A stretch of DNA of 64,000 bases from Mycobacterium paraense (GTDB lineage Bacteria; Actinomycetota; Actinomycetes; Mycobacteriales; Mycobacteriaceae): NCBI RefSeq assembly GCF_002101815.1, contig NZ_LQPM01000044.1, positions 1-64,000 on the forward strand. Direction: 5' to 3'. Within the stretch, counting starts at the first letter, position 1. Each line of letters opens with the position of its first letter. Made by a program: the position numbers and the translations under genes. Positions 1-8,760 of the stretch are shown here, in pieces. The notes beneath the pieces are model-generated. The model saw nothing but the letters and a program-made list of their open reading frames with translations, was not told the origin of the DNA and made no database searches.

Positions 1-527
1 GGCGGGGCCGGCGGCAGCAGGGCGGTAATGCCGGATGGCTGTTCGGCAGCGGCGGCGCCGGCGGCTCGGGCGGACTCGCCTCGGTCGCGGGCACCGGTGG
101 CAATGGCGGCGCCGGCGGTAACGCCGGACTGTGGTTCTCCAGCGCCGGTGTCGGCGGTGACGGTGGGTTTGGGAACACCGGCGGGGCCGGCGGCAACGGC
201 GGCGACGCCGGCCTGATCGGCTTCGGCGGGGCCGGTGGGTTAGGCGGCCCCGCCAGGACCGGCGTCGCGGGCAACGGCGGGTTCGGCGGCCAAGGCGGTC
301 AGCTGCTCGGCGACGGCGGCGCCGGCGGGGCCGGCGGCACTGCCGGATTCACCGGCAGCGGCGTCGTTGGCACCGGCGGTGCCGGCGGTAACGGCGGCGG
401 CGCCGTGGGGATCGGCGACGGCGGCAACGGCGGCAACGCGGGAATCGGCACGGCGGCCACCGGCACCGCCGGCACCGGTGGCCCGTCCGGGGTCTTCGGA
501 CAGAACGGTTCGGACGGACTGACGTAG
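1..527 (+). CDS. 3' end of a PGRS-type Gly/Ala-rich protein (partial)
   Basis: The reading frame ending at TAG 525-527 encodes about 170 residues of GGAGGNGG-type repeats and closes with a GQNGSDGLT tail. That is the composition and ending expected of PE_PGRS proteins, a mycobacterial family of surface or exported proteins. The PE domain, if there is one, lies outside the window, so the family call rests on the repeat region only. The first 18 bases read GGAGGS in frame 1, whereas the rest reads as repeats in frame 3. This suggests a one-base indel near position 19, either a real frameshift or an assembly slip in GC-rich repeats. The alternative is another Gly-rich PPE or secreted protein. 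Synteny cannot identify it. Confidence 0.7.
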   Translation, partial: RGRRQQGGNAGWLFGSGGAGGSGGLASVAGTGGNGGAGGNAGLWFSSAGVGGDGGFGNTGGAGGNGGDAGLIGFGGAGGLGGPARTGVAGNGGFGGQGGQLLGDGGAGGAGGTAGFTGSGVVGTGGAGGNGGGAVGIGDGGNGGNAGIGTAATGTAGTGGPSGVFGQNGSDGLT

Positions 528-547
528 CCAATTTCGTCCCAGACCGT

Positions 548-567
548 GCGCAACCAAATGGTTGCGC
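548..567. promoter_or_regulatory. Palindromic operator 1 of the SRPBCC-arsR pair
   Basis: This is a perfect inverted repeat with 8-base arms (GCGCAACC/GGTTGCGC) around AAAT. Its core GCAACC-N4-GGTTGC recurs at 597-612, immediately before the SRPBCC gene. Two copies of one palindrome upstream of an ArsR-containing operon suggest autoregulation by that ArsR protein. Binding is inferred. Confidence 0.6.
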
Positions 568-596
568 TTTATCGCCGGGACGTGATTTACTGATAC

Positions 597-612
597 GCAA
601 CCAGGAGGTTGC
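597..612. promoter_or_regulatory. Palindromic operator 2, overlapping the ribosome binding site
   Basis: GCAACC (597-602), AGGA, GGTTGC (607-612) repeats the core of the palindrome at 548-567, with centres 47 bp apart. It contains the AGGAGG ribosome binding site (603-608) of the gene starting at 615, so a protein bound here would cover the transcript start or the leader. Confidence 0.6.
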
Positions 613-614
613 AT

Positions 615-1100
615 ATGAGTACCGATCGCATTCAGAAACAAGTCGTGTTGCGCGCGCCGCTGGACCGGGTGTGGCGGGCCATCGCCGATGCCGAGCACTT
701 CGGCGAATGGTTCGGGGTCCGCTTCGACGGACCGTTCGTCGCCGGCCAGTCCGTCAACGCGACCATCACGCCGACCACCGTCGACGAGGAGGTCGCCAAA
801 CGTCAGGAGCCGCACGCCGGCGTGACGACCACGTGGGAGATCGTCGCGATCGAACCGCAGCGGCGATTCGCCTACCGCTGGCAGCCGTGCGCGGGCGACC
901 CGGACGTCGACGGGGGGCCGGCCACGCTGGTCGAGTTTTCGCTGTCGGAGACGCCCGACGGCGTGCTGCTCACCATCACCGAATCCGGTTTCGACGCGTT
1001 CCCCGAGGCGCGCCGCTCGTCGGCCTTCGAGTCCAACTCCGAGGGCTGGGCCATCCAGACCGATCTGGTGCGCCGGTATCTGGAGAGCACCCGCGTGTGA
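615..1100 (+). CDS. SRPBCC (AHSA1-type) domain protein
   Basis: This is a 161-residue protein of the SRPBCC/START-like fold, AHSA1 branch. It opens with a typical first strand and helix (IQKQVVLRAPLDRVWRAIAD, then EHFGEWFG) and ends with the long helix SEGWAIQTDLVRRYLES. These folds bind hydrophobic ligands; the ligand here is unknown. ATG 615 is chosen because AGGAGG lies six bases upstream; an in-frame TTG at 609 overlaps that site. The last codons overlap the ArsR gene (GTGTGA), so the two are translationally coupled. ArsR/SRPBCC pairs are common in actinobacteria, where the regulator usually controls its partner. The family is clear and the function is not. Confidence 0.88.
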   Translation: MSTDRIQKQVVLRAPLDRVWRAIADAEHFGEWFGVRFDGPFVAGQSVNATITPTTVDEEVAKRQEPHAGVTTTWEIVAIEPQRRFAYRWQPCAGDPDVDGGPATLVEFSLSETPDGVLLTITESGFDAFPEARRSSAFESNSEGWAIQTDLVRRYLESTRV

Positions 1101-1420
1101 GCGCCCTCAAGGTTGAGGCCGCGCCGATCTTCGACGCCCTTGGAGACCCGAACCGGTTGCGCATCATCGTGCGGCTCTGCGAGGTCGGGCCCAGCTCGAC
1201 ATCGCAAGTCACCGAGGTCATTCCGGTCACGCGGCAGGCGGCCAGCAAGCACCTGCAGCTGCTCGAATCCGCCGGACTGGTCGCCAGCAGCCGTCGGGGC
1301 CGCGAGCGAGTCTGGACCGTGCGGACCGAGCCGCTGGCCCAGGCGAGCGACTACCTCACGCAGTTGTCGCGCCGCTGGGACGCCGCGGTCGACCGGCTGC
1401 GGGCGTACGTCGAGGAGTGA
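1097..1420 (+). CDS. ArsR-family transcriptional regulator
   Basis: This is a 107-residue winged-helix protein. The opening motif FDALGDPNRLRIIVRL, the recognition helix TRQAASKHLQLLESAGLV and the wing SRRGRERVWTV are characteristic of ArsR/SmtB repressors. There is no cluster of Cys or His in the DNA-binding or C-terminal helices that would suggest metal sensing. It therefore probably belongs to the non-metal group that pairs with SRPBCC proteins. The GTG start at 1097 overlaps the upstream stop by four bases. The two palindromes at 548-567 and 597-612 are the obvious candidate operators. Confidence 0.9.
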   Translation: MSALKVEAAPIFDALGDPNRLRIIVRLCEVGPSSTSQVTEVIPVTRQAASKHLQLLESAGLVASSRRGRERVWTVRTEPLAQASDYLTQLSRRWDAAVDRLRAYVEE

Positions 1421-1470
1421 GCCGGCCGGCCTCATCCGCCACACCAGTCCCGCCCGGGGAGGATGTGCCG

Positions 1471-1544
1471 TTGTGCCCGCCTCACAGCGACAATCGACTC
1501 GGCCGGTGGCGCGCCCGCGGATTGTCGCTATGAGGCGGGCACAA
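1471..1544. repeat. Long intergenic hairpin (25-bp arms)
   Basis: Positions 1471-1495 and 1520-1544 are reverse complements with one mismatch, around a 24-base GC-rich loop. The arms begin TTGTGCCCGCCTC. There is no following T-run, so it is not a canonical intrinsic terminator. It lies between arsR and ligA, both on the plus strand. It may end arsR transcription or be a dispersed palindromic element. It differs in sequence from the hairpins at 17166 and 36416. Confidence 0.75.
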
Positions 1545-1619
1545 AGGGTGCCGGCTCCGGCAGAGGCGGGTGTGGCAGATGTGGCGGAGGCGTCGCGGGC
1601 CGGCGTCGCCCCCCTTCGA

Positions 1620-1625
1620 TAGCCT
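1620..1625 (+). promoter_or_regulatory. -10 element TAGCCT of ligA (leaderless pattern)
   Basis: TAGCCT fits the mycobacterial -10 consensus TANNNT and ends six bases before the ligA GTG at 1632, while no Shine-Dalgarno sequence is seen. This suggests that transcription starts at the start codon. Confidence 0.45.
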
Positions 1626-1631
1626 GCGAAG

Positions 1632-3716
1632 GTGACTTCAGCCGAAGCGGACCCCGTTGCACCCGAGGTCCGGCGCCAATGGCGGGAACTCGCCGACGAG
1701 GTGCGCGAACACCAGTTCCGCTACTACGTGCGCGACGCGCCGATCATCTCCGACGCGGAGTTCGACCAGCTGCTGCGGCGGCTCGAAGCGCTCGAGGAAC
1801 AGCACCCCGAACTGCGGACGCCCGACTCGCCCACCCAGCTCGTCGGCGGCGCCGGCTTCGCCACCGATTTCACCGAGGCCGAGCACCTGGAGCGGATGCT
1901 GTCGCTCGACAACGTCTTCAGCGCCGAGGAATTCGAGCTGTGGGCGGCCCGCGTGCGCGCCGAGGTCGGGGACGACGTGCCCTACCTGTGCGAGCTCAAG
2001 ATCGACGGCGTCGCGCTGTCGCTGGTGTATCGCGACGGCCGGCTGGCGCGGGCGGCGACCCGCGGTGACGGCCGCACCGGCGAGGACGTGACGCTGAACG
2101 CCCGCACCATCGACGACGTCCCGGAGCGGCTCACGCCCGCCAAGGGTTACCCCGTGCCCACGGTTCTCGAGGTGCGCGGGGAGGTCTTCTTCCGCCTCGC
2201 CGACTTCGAGGCGCTCAACGCCGCGCTGGTCGAGGACGGCAAGACGCCGTTCGCGAACCCGCGCAACAGCGCCGCGGGTTCGCTGCGGCAGAAGGACCCC
2301 GCGGTCACCGCGCGCCGCAAGCTGCGGATGATCTGCCACGGGGTGGGGCACACCGAGGGCTTCCGGCCCGCCACCCTGCACGACGCCTACCTGGCGCTGG
2401 GCGCGTGGGGCCTGCCCGTCTCCGAGCACACCACCCGGGTGGAGAACGTGGCGGGGGCGCTGGAGCGCATCACCTACTGGGGCGAGCACCGCCACGACGT
2501 CGATCACGAAATCGACGGCGTGGTGGTCAAAGTCGACGACGTGGCGCTGCAGCGCAGGCTCGGGTCCACCTCGCGGGCGCCGCGCTGGGCGATCGCGTAC
2601 AAGTACCCGCCCCAGGAGGTGCAGACCGAACTCCTCGACATCCGCGTCAACGTCGGCCGGACCGGGCGCGTCACGCCGTTCGCGTTCATGACGCCGGTCA
2701 AGGTCGCCGGGTCGACGGTGGGCCTGGCCACCCTGCACAACGCCGCCGAGGTCAAGCGCAAGGGCGTGTTGATCGGCGACACCGTGGTGATCCGCAAGGC
2801 CGGCGACGTGATCCCCGAGGTGCTGGGCCCGATCGTCGACCTGCGCGACGGCTCCGAACGCGAATTCGTCATGCCCACAACGTGTCCCGAATGCGGCACC
2901 CCGCTCGCCCCGGCGAAGGAGGGCGACGCCGACATCCGCTGCCCCAACGCCCGGTCGTGCCCGGCGCAATTGCGGGAGCGGGTGTTCCACGTCGCCGGCC
3001 GCGGCGCGCTGGACATCGAGGGGCTGGGTTACGAGGCCGCCATCGCGCTGCTCCAGGCCGGAGTCATCGCCGACGAGGGCGACCTGTTCACCCTCACCGA
3101 GGACGACCTGCTGCGCACCGAGCTGTTCAGGACGAAGGCCGGCGGGCTGTCGGCCAACGGCGCGCGGCTGCTGGCCAATCTCGGTGCGGCAAAGGCGAAG
3201 CCGCTGTGGCGGGTGCTGGTGGCGCTGTCGATCCGGCACGTCGGGCCGACGGCCGCCCGCGCGCTGGCCACCGAATTCGGCGACCTGCAGGCGATCGAGG
3301 ACGCGTCCACCGAGCGGCTGGCCGTGGTGGAGGGCGTCGGCCCCACGATCGCCGCGGCGGTCACCGAATGGTTCACCGTCGACTGGCACCGCGCGATCGT
3401 CGACAAGTGGCGGGCGGCCGGGGTGCGGATGGCCGACGAACGCGACGAGAGCGTGCCGCGCACGCTGGAGGGGCTGACCATCGTGGTCACCGGTTCGCTG
3501 GCGGGCTTCTCCCGCGACGACGCCAAGGAGGCGATCGTGTCGCGCGGCGGTAAGGCCGCGGGCTCGGTGTCGAAGAAGACCGATTACGTCGTCGCCGGGG
3601 ACGCGCCCGGATCCAAATACGACAAGGCGGTCGAGCTGGGGGTGCCGATCCTCGACGAGGACGGCTTCCGAAAGCTGTTGGCCGACGGCCCCGCCGAGGA
3701 GCCGGCCGCCGAGTGA
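1632..3716 (+). CDS. ligA: NAD+-dependent DNA ligase LigA
   Basis: LigA seals nicks in duplex DNA during replication and repair, using NAD+. The 694-residue product has the expected order. An N-terminal Ia domain (about 10-70) has the YYxxDxPxxSDxEFD signature. The adenylation domain follows, with the KIDG nucleophile at Lys123. Then come an OB fold, a four-Cys zinc finger (CPECGTP and CPNARSCPA), helix-hairpin-helix repeats and a C-terminal BRCT domain (TIVVTGSLAGFSRDDAKEAI). The length matches mycobacterial LigA. GTG 1632 is selected because the family begins here and a -10 element lies six bases upstream. Confidence 0.98.
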   Translation: MTSAEADPVAPEVRRQWRELADEVREHQFRYYVRDAPIISDAEFDQLLRRLEALEEQHPELRTPDSPTQLVGGAGFATDFTEAEHLERMLSLDNVFSAEEFELWAARVRAEVGDDVPYLCELKIDGVALSLVYRDGRLARAATRGDGRTGEDVTLNARTIDDVPERLTPAKGYPVPTVLEVRGEVFFRLADFEALNAALVEDGKTPFANPRNSAAGSLRQKDPAVTARRKLRMICHGVGHTEGFRPATLHDAYLALGAWGLPVSEHTTRVENVAGALERITYWGEHRHDVDHEIDGVVVKVDDVALQRRLGSTSRAPRWAIAYKYPPQEVQTELLDIRVNVGRTGRVTPFAFMTPVKVAGSTVGLATLHNAAEVKRKGVLIGDTVVIRKAGDVIPEVLGPIVDLRDGSEREFVMPTTCPECGTPLAPAKEGDADIRCPNARSCPAQLRERVFHVAGRGALDIEGLGYEAAIALLQAGVIADEGDLFTLTEDDLLRTELFRTKAGGLSANGARLLANLGAAKAKPLWRVLVALSIRHVGPTAARALATEFGDLQAIEDASTERLAVVEGVGPTIAAAVTEWFTVDWHRAIVDKWRAAGVRMADERDESVPRTLEGLTIVVTGSLAGFSRDDAKEAIVSRGGKAAGSVSKKTDYVVAGDAPGSKYDKAVELGVPILDEDGFRKLLADGPAEEPAAE

Positions 3717-3720
3717 GGCG

Positions 3721-4377
3721 TCAGCGCAGCATCGTCGCGACGATGCCGGCGAGGTAGCCCAGCCGGGCCACCTCCGAGGGCCGGAATTCCGGGCCGGGCC
3801 GGCCCAGCACCACCGCCGTGTGCGGATCGCCCAGCGGCGCCGCGACCATCGTCATGTTCATGTCGCGCCACGCCGCCGGCACCCACTCGGCGCTCCCGTC
3901 GAGCGCCGACGCCCGCTCGATCGGCAGCCAGGGGGCCGAATCGGCCCGCGTTTCGGGGGCGCCCGGGCTGCCGGCGAGGCGCTCGAGCTCGCCGCCCGAA
4001 CTGCGCAGCACGGTGCACCAGCTGACCCGCAACACCTTGGGCGCCTCGTCGGCGAGGACCTGCAGCCGCGAGGCGTTGTCGCCGGCGGCCGCGACGTGGT
4101 CGAGCAGCTCCAGCTCGCGGTGGGCCTCCAGCAGCCCGGTGTGCGGCCGGACGCTGTCCACGCGGACGTTGGGCAGCGACTCGGCCGCGGTGATCAGCCG
4201 GTCGGGCATCGCCCCCGGCGGCAGCTCGATGACCAGGTCGTCGATCGCATACCCCGAGCTGCGCTCCACCACGTCGAGCGACAGGATGTCGGCGCCCGCC
4301 GAGCCGAGCGCCACCGCCAGCGAGCCCAGGCTGCCCGGCCGGTCGGCCAGCTCGATGCGCAAGAGATACGACGGCAC
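3721..4377 (-). CDS. ACT domain protein (Rv3013-like)
   Basis: This is a 218-residue protein with an N-terminal ACT domain (PSYLLRIELADRPGSLGSLA; about 1-80), the small ligand-binding fold used for allosteric sensing of amino acids. The C-terminal half has no motif I recognise, though its length and sequence resemble a conserved mycobacterial protein beside ligA. The frame is open further upstream, but the GTG at 4377 is chosen because the recalled homologue begins MPSYLLRIE and the upstream extension is basic and unlike it. It is convergent with ligA, with four bases between the stop codons. The ligand and partner are unknown. Confidence 0.85.
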   Translation of the reverse strand: MPSYLLRIELADRPGSLGSLAVALGSAGADILSLDVVERSSGYAIDDLVIELPPGAMPDRLITAAESLPNVRVDSVRPHTGLLEAHRELELLDHVAAAGDNASRLQVLADEAPKVLRVSWCTVLRSSGGELERLAGSPGAPETRADSAPWLPIERASALDGSAEWVPAAWRDMNMTMVAAPLGDPHTAVVLGRPGPEFRPSEVARLGYLAGIVATMLR

Positions 4378-4508
4378 GGCCAACACTGTCGCACAGCTTT
4401 GTATCCGCGACATTTCGGCGAGCCCTGCGTGCCCGGCGGTCGCAACCGCCCGGTAGGAGCGATCGCAAGCGCGGCGAAGCCGGGCGCAGCGGGTCGCGAC
4501 CATCTGGA

Positions 4509-4514
4509 TAGGCT
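4509..4514 (+). promoter_or_regulatory. -10 element TAGGCT of gatC
   Basis: TAGGCT ends eight bases before the gatC GTG (4523) and no ribosome binding site is visible, which fits a leaderless gatCA transcript. Confidence 0.42.
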
Positions 4515-4522
4515 TTCCTGTC

Positions 4523-4818
4523 GTGTCTCAGATCTCCCGCGACGACGTGGCGCACCTCGCCCGGCTGGCCCGGCTGGCGCTGACCGATGGCGAGCTGGAC
4601 AGCTTCGCCGGCCAACTCGACGCCATCCTGACCCACGTGAGCCAGATCCAGGCCGTCGACGTCACGGGCGTCGAACCGACCGACAACCCCCTCAAGGACG
4701 TCAACGTCACCCGCCCCGACGAGACGACGCCGTGCCTGACGCAGGCCGAGGCGCTGGCCGCGGCGCCCGAAGCCGTCGACGGCCGCTTCGCCGTGCCGCA
4801 GATCCTGGGGGACGCCGA

Positions 4819-4822
<4 letters not shown>
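4523..4822 (+). CDS. gatC: Asp/Glu-tRNA(Asn/Gln) amidotransferase subunit C
   Basis: GatC is the small subunit of the GatCAB transamidosome that converts Glu-tRNA(Gln) and Asp-tRNA(Asn) to Gln-tRNA and Asn-tRNA. The 99 residues show the family opening (ISRDDVAHLARLARLALTD), the central GVEPTDNPL motif and the C-terminal RPD...DGRFAVPQIL segment that wraps around GatA. Its stop overlaps the gatA start by four bases. A tRNA-Gln gene and gltX lie 20 kb downstream and complete the indirect route to Gln-tRNA. No glnS is seen in the window. Confidence 0.96.
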
Positions 4823-6306
<1,484 letters not shown>

Positions 6307-6354
6307 TCGCGCGTTAGTCGCGCCATCGCCGGGCCGCCCAGGCAAGATAAAAAG

Positions 6355-7386
6355 ATGCGGATCGGAATTCTCACCGGCGGCGGCGACTGCCCGGGGCTCA
6401 ACGCCGTCATCCGGGCGGTGGTGCGCACCTGCGACTCGCGGTACGGGTCGTCGGTGGTCGGGTTCCAGGACGGCTGGCGCGGTTTGCTGGAGAACCGGCG
6501 CATCCAGCTGCAGAACGACGACCGCAACGACCGCTTGCTCGCCAAGGGCGGAACGATGCTGGGCACCGCCCGAGTGCATCCCGACAAGCTGCGCGCCGGG
6601 CTGAACCAGATCAAGCAGACCCTCGACGACAACGGCATCGACGTGCTGATCCCGATCGGCGGCGAGGGCACGCTGACCGCCGCGCATTGGCTGTCGGAAG
6701 AAAACGTTCCCGTGGTCGGCGTGCCCAAGACCATCGACAACGACATCGATTGCACCGACGTGACTTTCGGCCACGACACCGCGCTGACCGTGGCGACCGA
6801 CGCCATCGATCGGTTGCACAGCACGGCCGAATCCCACCAGCGGGTGATGCTGGTGGAGGTGATGGGCCGGCATGCGGGATGGATCGCGCTGAACGCCGGG
6901 CTGGCGTCCGGCGCGCACATGACGTTGATCCCCGAGCAGCCCTTCGACGTCGAGGAGGTCTGCCGGCTCGTCAAACGTCGCTTCCAGCGCGGGGATTCGC
7001 ACTTCATCTGCGTCGTCGCCGAGGGCGCCAAGCCGGTGGCCGGCTCAATCAGCTTGCGGGAAGGCGGGATTGACGAGTTCGGCCATGAGCGCTTCACCGG
7101 GGTCGCCGCGCAGCTGGGCGCCGAGGTCGAGACGCGGATCAACAAGGAGGTCCGGGTGACCGTGCTGGGCCACGTCCAGCGGGGCGGCACCCCGACGGCC
7201 TACGACCGGGTGCTCGCGACCCGGTTCGGCGTCAACGCGGCCGACGCCGCCCACGCCGGGGAGTACGGCCAGATGGTGTCGCTGCGCGGCCAGGACATCG
7301 GGCGGGTGCCGCTGGCGGACGCTACGCGCCAGCTCAAGCTGGTGCCCGACAGCCGCTACGACGACGCCGCGGCCTTTTTCGGCTAG
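6355..7386 (+). CDS. pfkA: 6-phosphofructokinase
   Basis: PfkA phosphorylates fructose 6-phosphate at C1, the committed step of glycolysis. At 343 residues it is the expected size for the actinobacterial enzyme. Motifs are GGGDCPGLNAVIRAVV (phosphoryl donor loop), IGGEGTLTAA, and PKTIDNDIDCTDVTFGHDTA with the catalytic Asp of TIDND. The donor-site pair is Gly (in GGEGT) plus Lys (in PKTIDND). From family knowledge, Gly at the first site goes with ATP use and Lys at the second is typical of the PPi-type clade, a combination seen in ATP-dependent actinobacterial enzymes. ATP is therefore the likely donor. It lies between gatA and gatB, as in other mycobacteria except for the extra gene downstream. 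Confidence 0.96.
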   Translation: MRIGILTGGGDCPGLNAVIRAVVRTCDSRYGSSVVGFQDGWRGLLENRRIQLQNDDRNDRLLAKGGTMLGTARVHPDKLRAGLNQIKQTLDDNGIDVLIPIGGEGTLTAAHWLSEENVPVVGVPKTIDNDIDCTDVTFGHDTALTVATDAIDRLHSTAESHQRVMLVEVMGRHAGWIALNAGLASGAHMTLIPEQPFDVEEVCRLVKRRFQRGDSHFICVVAEGAKPVAGSISLREGGIDEFGHERFTGVAAQLGAEVETRINKEVRVTVLGHVQRGGTPTAYDRVLATRFGVNAADAAHAGEYGQMVSLRGQDIGRVPLADATRQLKLVPDSRYDDAAAFFG

Positions 7387-7519
7387 CCGACGACTGTGCA
7401 AACAACCGGTGGCCCCCACCTGACGCCCGCCTGAATTTGCCGCCGAATTGGGCAGCTCACCCGAGGTGGGCGCCATTTTGGTGGTTTTCTGCCAGCTCAA
7501 AGCGGTTATACCTGGACCT

Positions 7520-8671
7520 ATGAGCAACCGCGGTTCACTTCGCGGAATCGTTCACCAACCGCCTGCTTCGGCGGGGCCCCCGCGCCCGCCGGGCCGTCAA
7601 CGGCCGCCGCCGGAGTGGCGCGTCGGCGCCGACGCGGTTTCCCCCACGGTCCCGCAGCCCCCGCCCACCACGCCCGCGCCGGCGCGCCGCGTGCAACACC
7701 GCCGCCCCGAGCTGACGGTCGGCGGGACCGCGCTCGACGGCCTCGACCAGCAGGAGCCCGACGACTCCGGCGGGTTCAACTGGCGCGACCTGATCCGCCG
7801 GCTGACCGGGATCAATATCGGCCCGGGCAAGGACCTGGCGTACGAGCAAGAGCTGCGGAATCGCATCCGCACACCCGTCGGGGGCGCGTTTCCCATCGCC
7901 GTCCTCAACCTCAAGGGCGGTGTCGGCAAGACCGTGGTGGTCGAGGCGCTCGGTTCGACCTTCGCCGCCGTGCGCGACGACCGGGTGATCGCCGTGGACA
8001 TCGACGCCGGCGACCTGGCCGAGCGCCACGGCCGCCGCAACCCGCTGAGCATGGCCGACCTACTCCGGGAGGGCGCCCCCACGCAGTATTCCGACGTGCG
8101 GGCGCACACGTACAAGAACAGCTTCGGGCTCGAGGTGCTGGGGCTGCCGGACTACTCACGCACCGACTGGCGGCTGGAGCGCCACGACGTCGTCAAAGCA
8201 TTTTCGATTCTGCGCAAACACTATTCGGTGCTGTTGGTGGACTGCGTCAAGGCGGTCAACTCGGCCGTGATGGACGCCGTGCTGCCGGAGGCCCGGGCAC
8301 TGGTGGTGGTCACCAGCACGTCGATCGACGCGATACGCAAGACCAAGACGACGCTGGATCTGTTGCGCAACAACGGCTATCAGCGATTGATGCCCTCGAC
8401 GGTGCTCGCGATCAACCACGTCGAGGCCGGCAAGGTCGGCGTGGTGGCGGCCAAGGAGCTCGAGCAACTGTCGGCCCGCGTCGGGGTGACCGTCGTGCTG
8501 CCGTTCGACCGGCACGTGCACGACGGCAAGGAGATCGGCCTGGATCGGCTGAGCAAGGACAGCCGGCGCAGCTACCTGGAGATGGCCGCCGCGATCGCCG
8601 ACATGTTCGCAGAGCACGGCGCGCCGCAAAACCTCCGGTTGGGCGCTCGCCGAACGCCGCACGGGCGCTGA
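7520..8671 (+). CDS. EspI/MinD-like ATPase with Pro-rich N-terminus (orphan type VII-associated family)
   Basis: The protein has 383 residues. The first 80 are rich in Pro, Ala and Arg and look disordered. Residues 125-370 form a P-loop ATPase of the MinD/ParA class, with a deviant Walker A KGGVGKT at 132-138 and IAVDIDAGDLAERHG as the second motif. This architecture resembles the MinD-like proteins encoded in ESX (type VII) secretion loci, such as EspI. No esx, ecc or PE/PPE gene is nearby, so it appears to be an orphan. As recalled, M. tuberculosis has nothing between pfkA and gatB, so it may be an insertion. ATG 7520 is preceded by TTATAC about eight bases upstream and no ribosome binding site. 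The function is inferred from fold only. Confidence 0.78.
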   Translation: MSNRGSLRGIVHQPPASAGPPRPPGRQRPPPEWRVGADAVSPTVPQPPPTTPAPARRVQHRRPELTVGGTALDGLDQQEPDDSGGFNWRDLIRRLTGINIGPGKDLAYEQELRNRIRTPVGGAFPIAVLNLKGGVGKTVVVEALGSTFAAVRDDRVIAVDIDAGDLAERHGRRNPLSMADLLREGAPTQYSDVRAHTYKNSFGLEVLGLPDYSRTDWRLERHDVVKAFSILRKHYSVLLVDCVKAVNSAVMDAVLPEARALVVVTSTSIDAIRKTKTTLDLLRNNGYQRLMPSTVLAINHVEAGKVGVVAAKELEQLSARVGVTVVLPFDRHVHDGKEIGLDRLSKDSRRSYLEMAAAIADMFAEHGAPQNLRLGARRTPHGR

Positions 8672-8747
8672 GCGGCGGGCGGCCGACCGTCGTTGTCATC
8701 GCGTGGTGACCCGCAGCGGCCGGCTTCGCCGCCCTCGCGATCACCAC

Positions 8748-8753
8748 TACGAT
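8748..8753 (+). promoter_or_regulatory. -10 element TACGAT of gatB
   Basis: TACGAT ends seven bases before the gatB ATG (8761). Together with the absence of a Shine-Dalgarno sequence this fits a leaderless transcript separate from that of gatCA. Confidence 0.42.
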
Positions 8754-8760
8754 CGACGGC

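Noticed and set aside
1..527. Possible CRISPR or tandem repeat array in the GGC-rich left edge
   Set aside because: The repeats are codon-level (GGx GGx) and irregular, without spacers of constant length. A PGRS coding tail explains them.
1638..3389. 583-codon minus-strand frame opposite ligA
   Set aside because: Composition is that of an antisense frame and there is no start context. LigA on the other strand accounts fully for the region.
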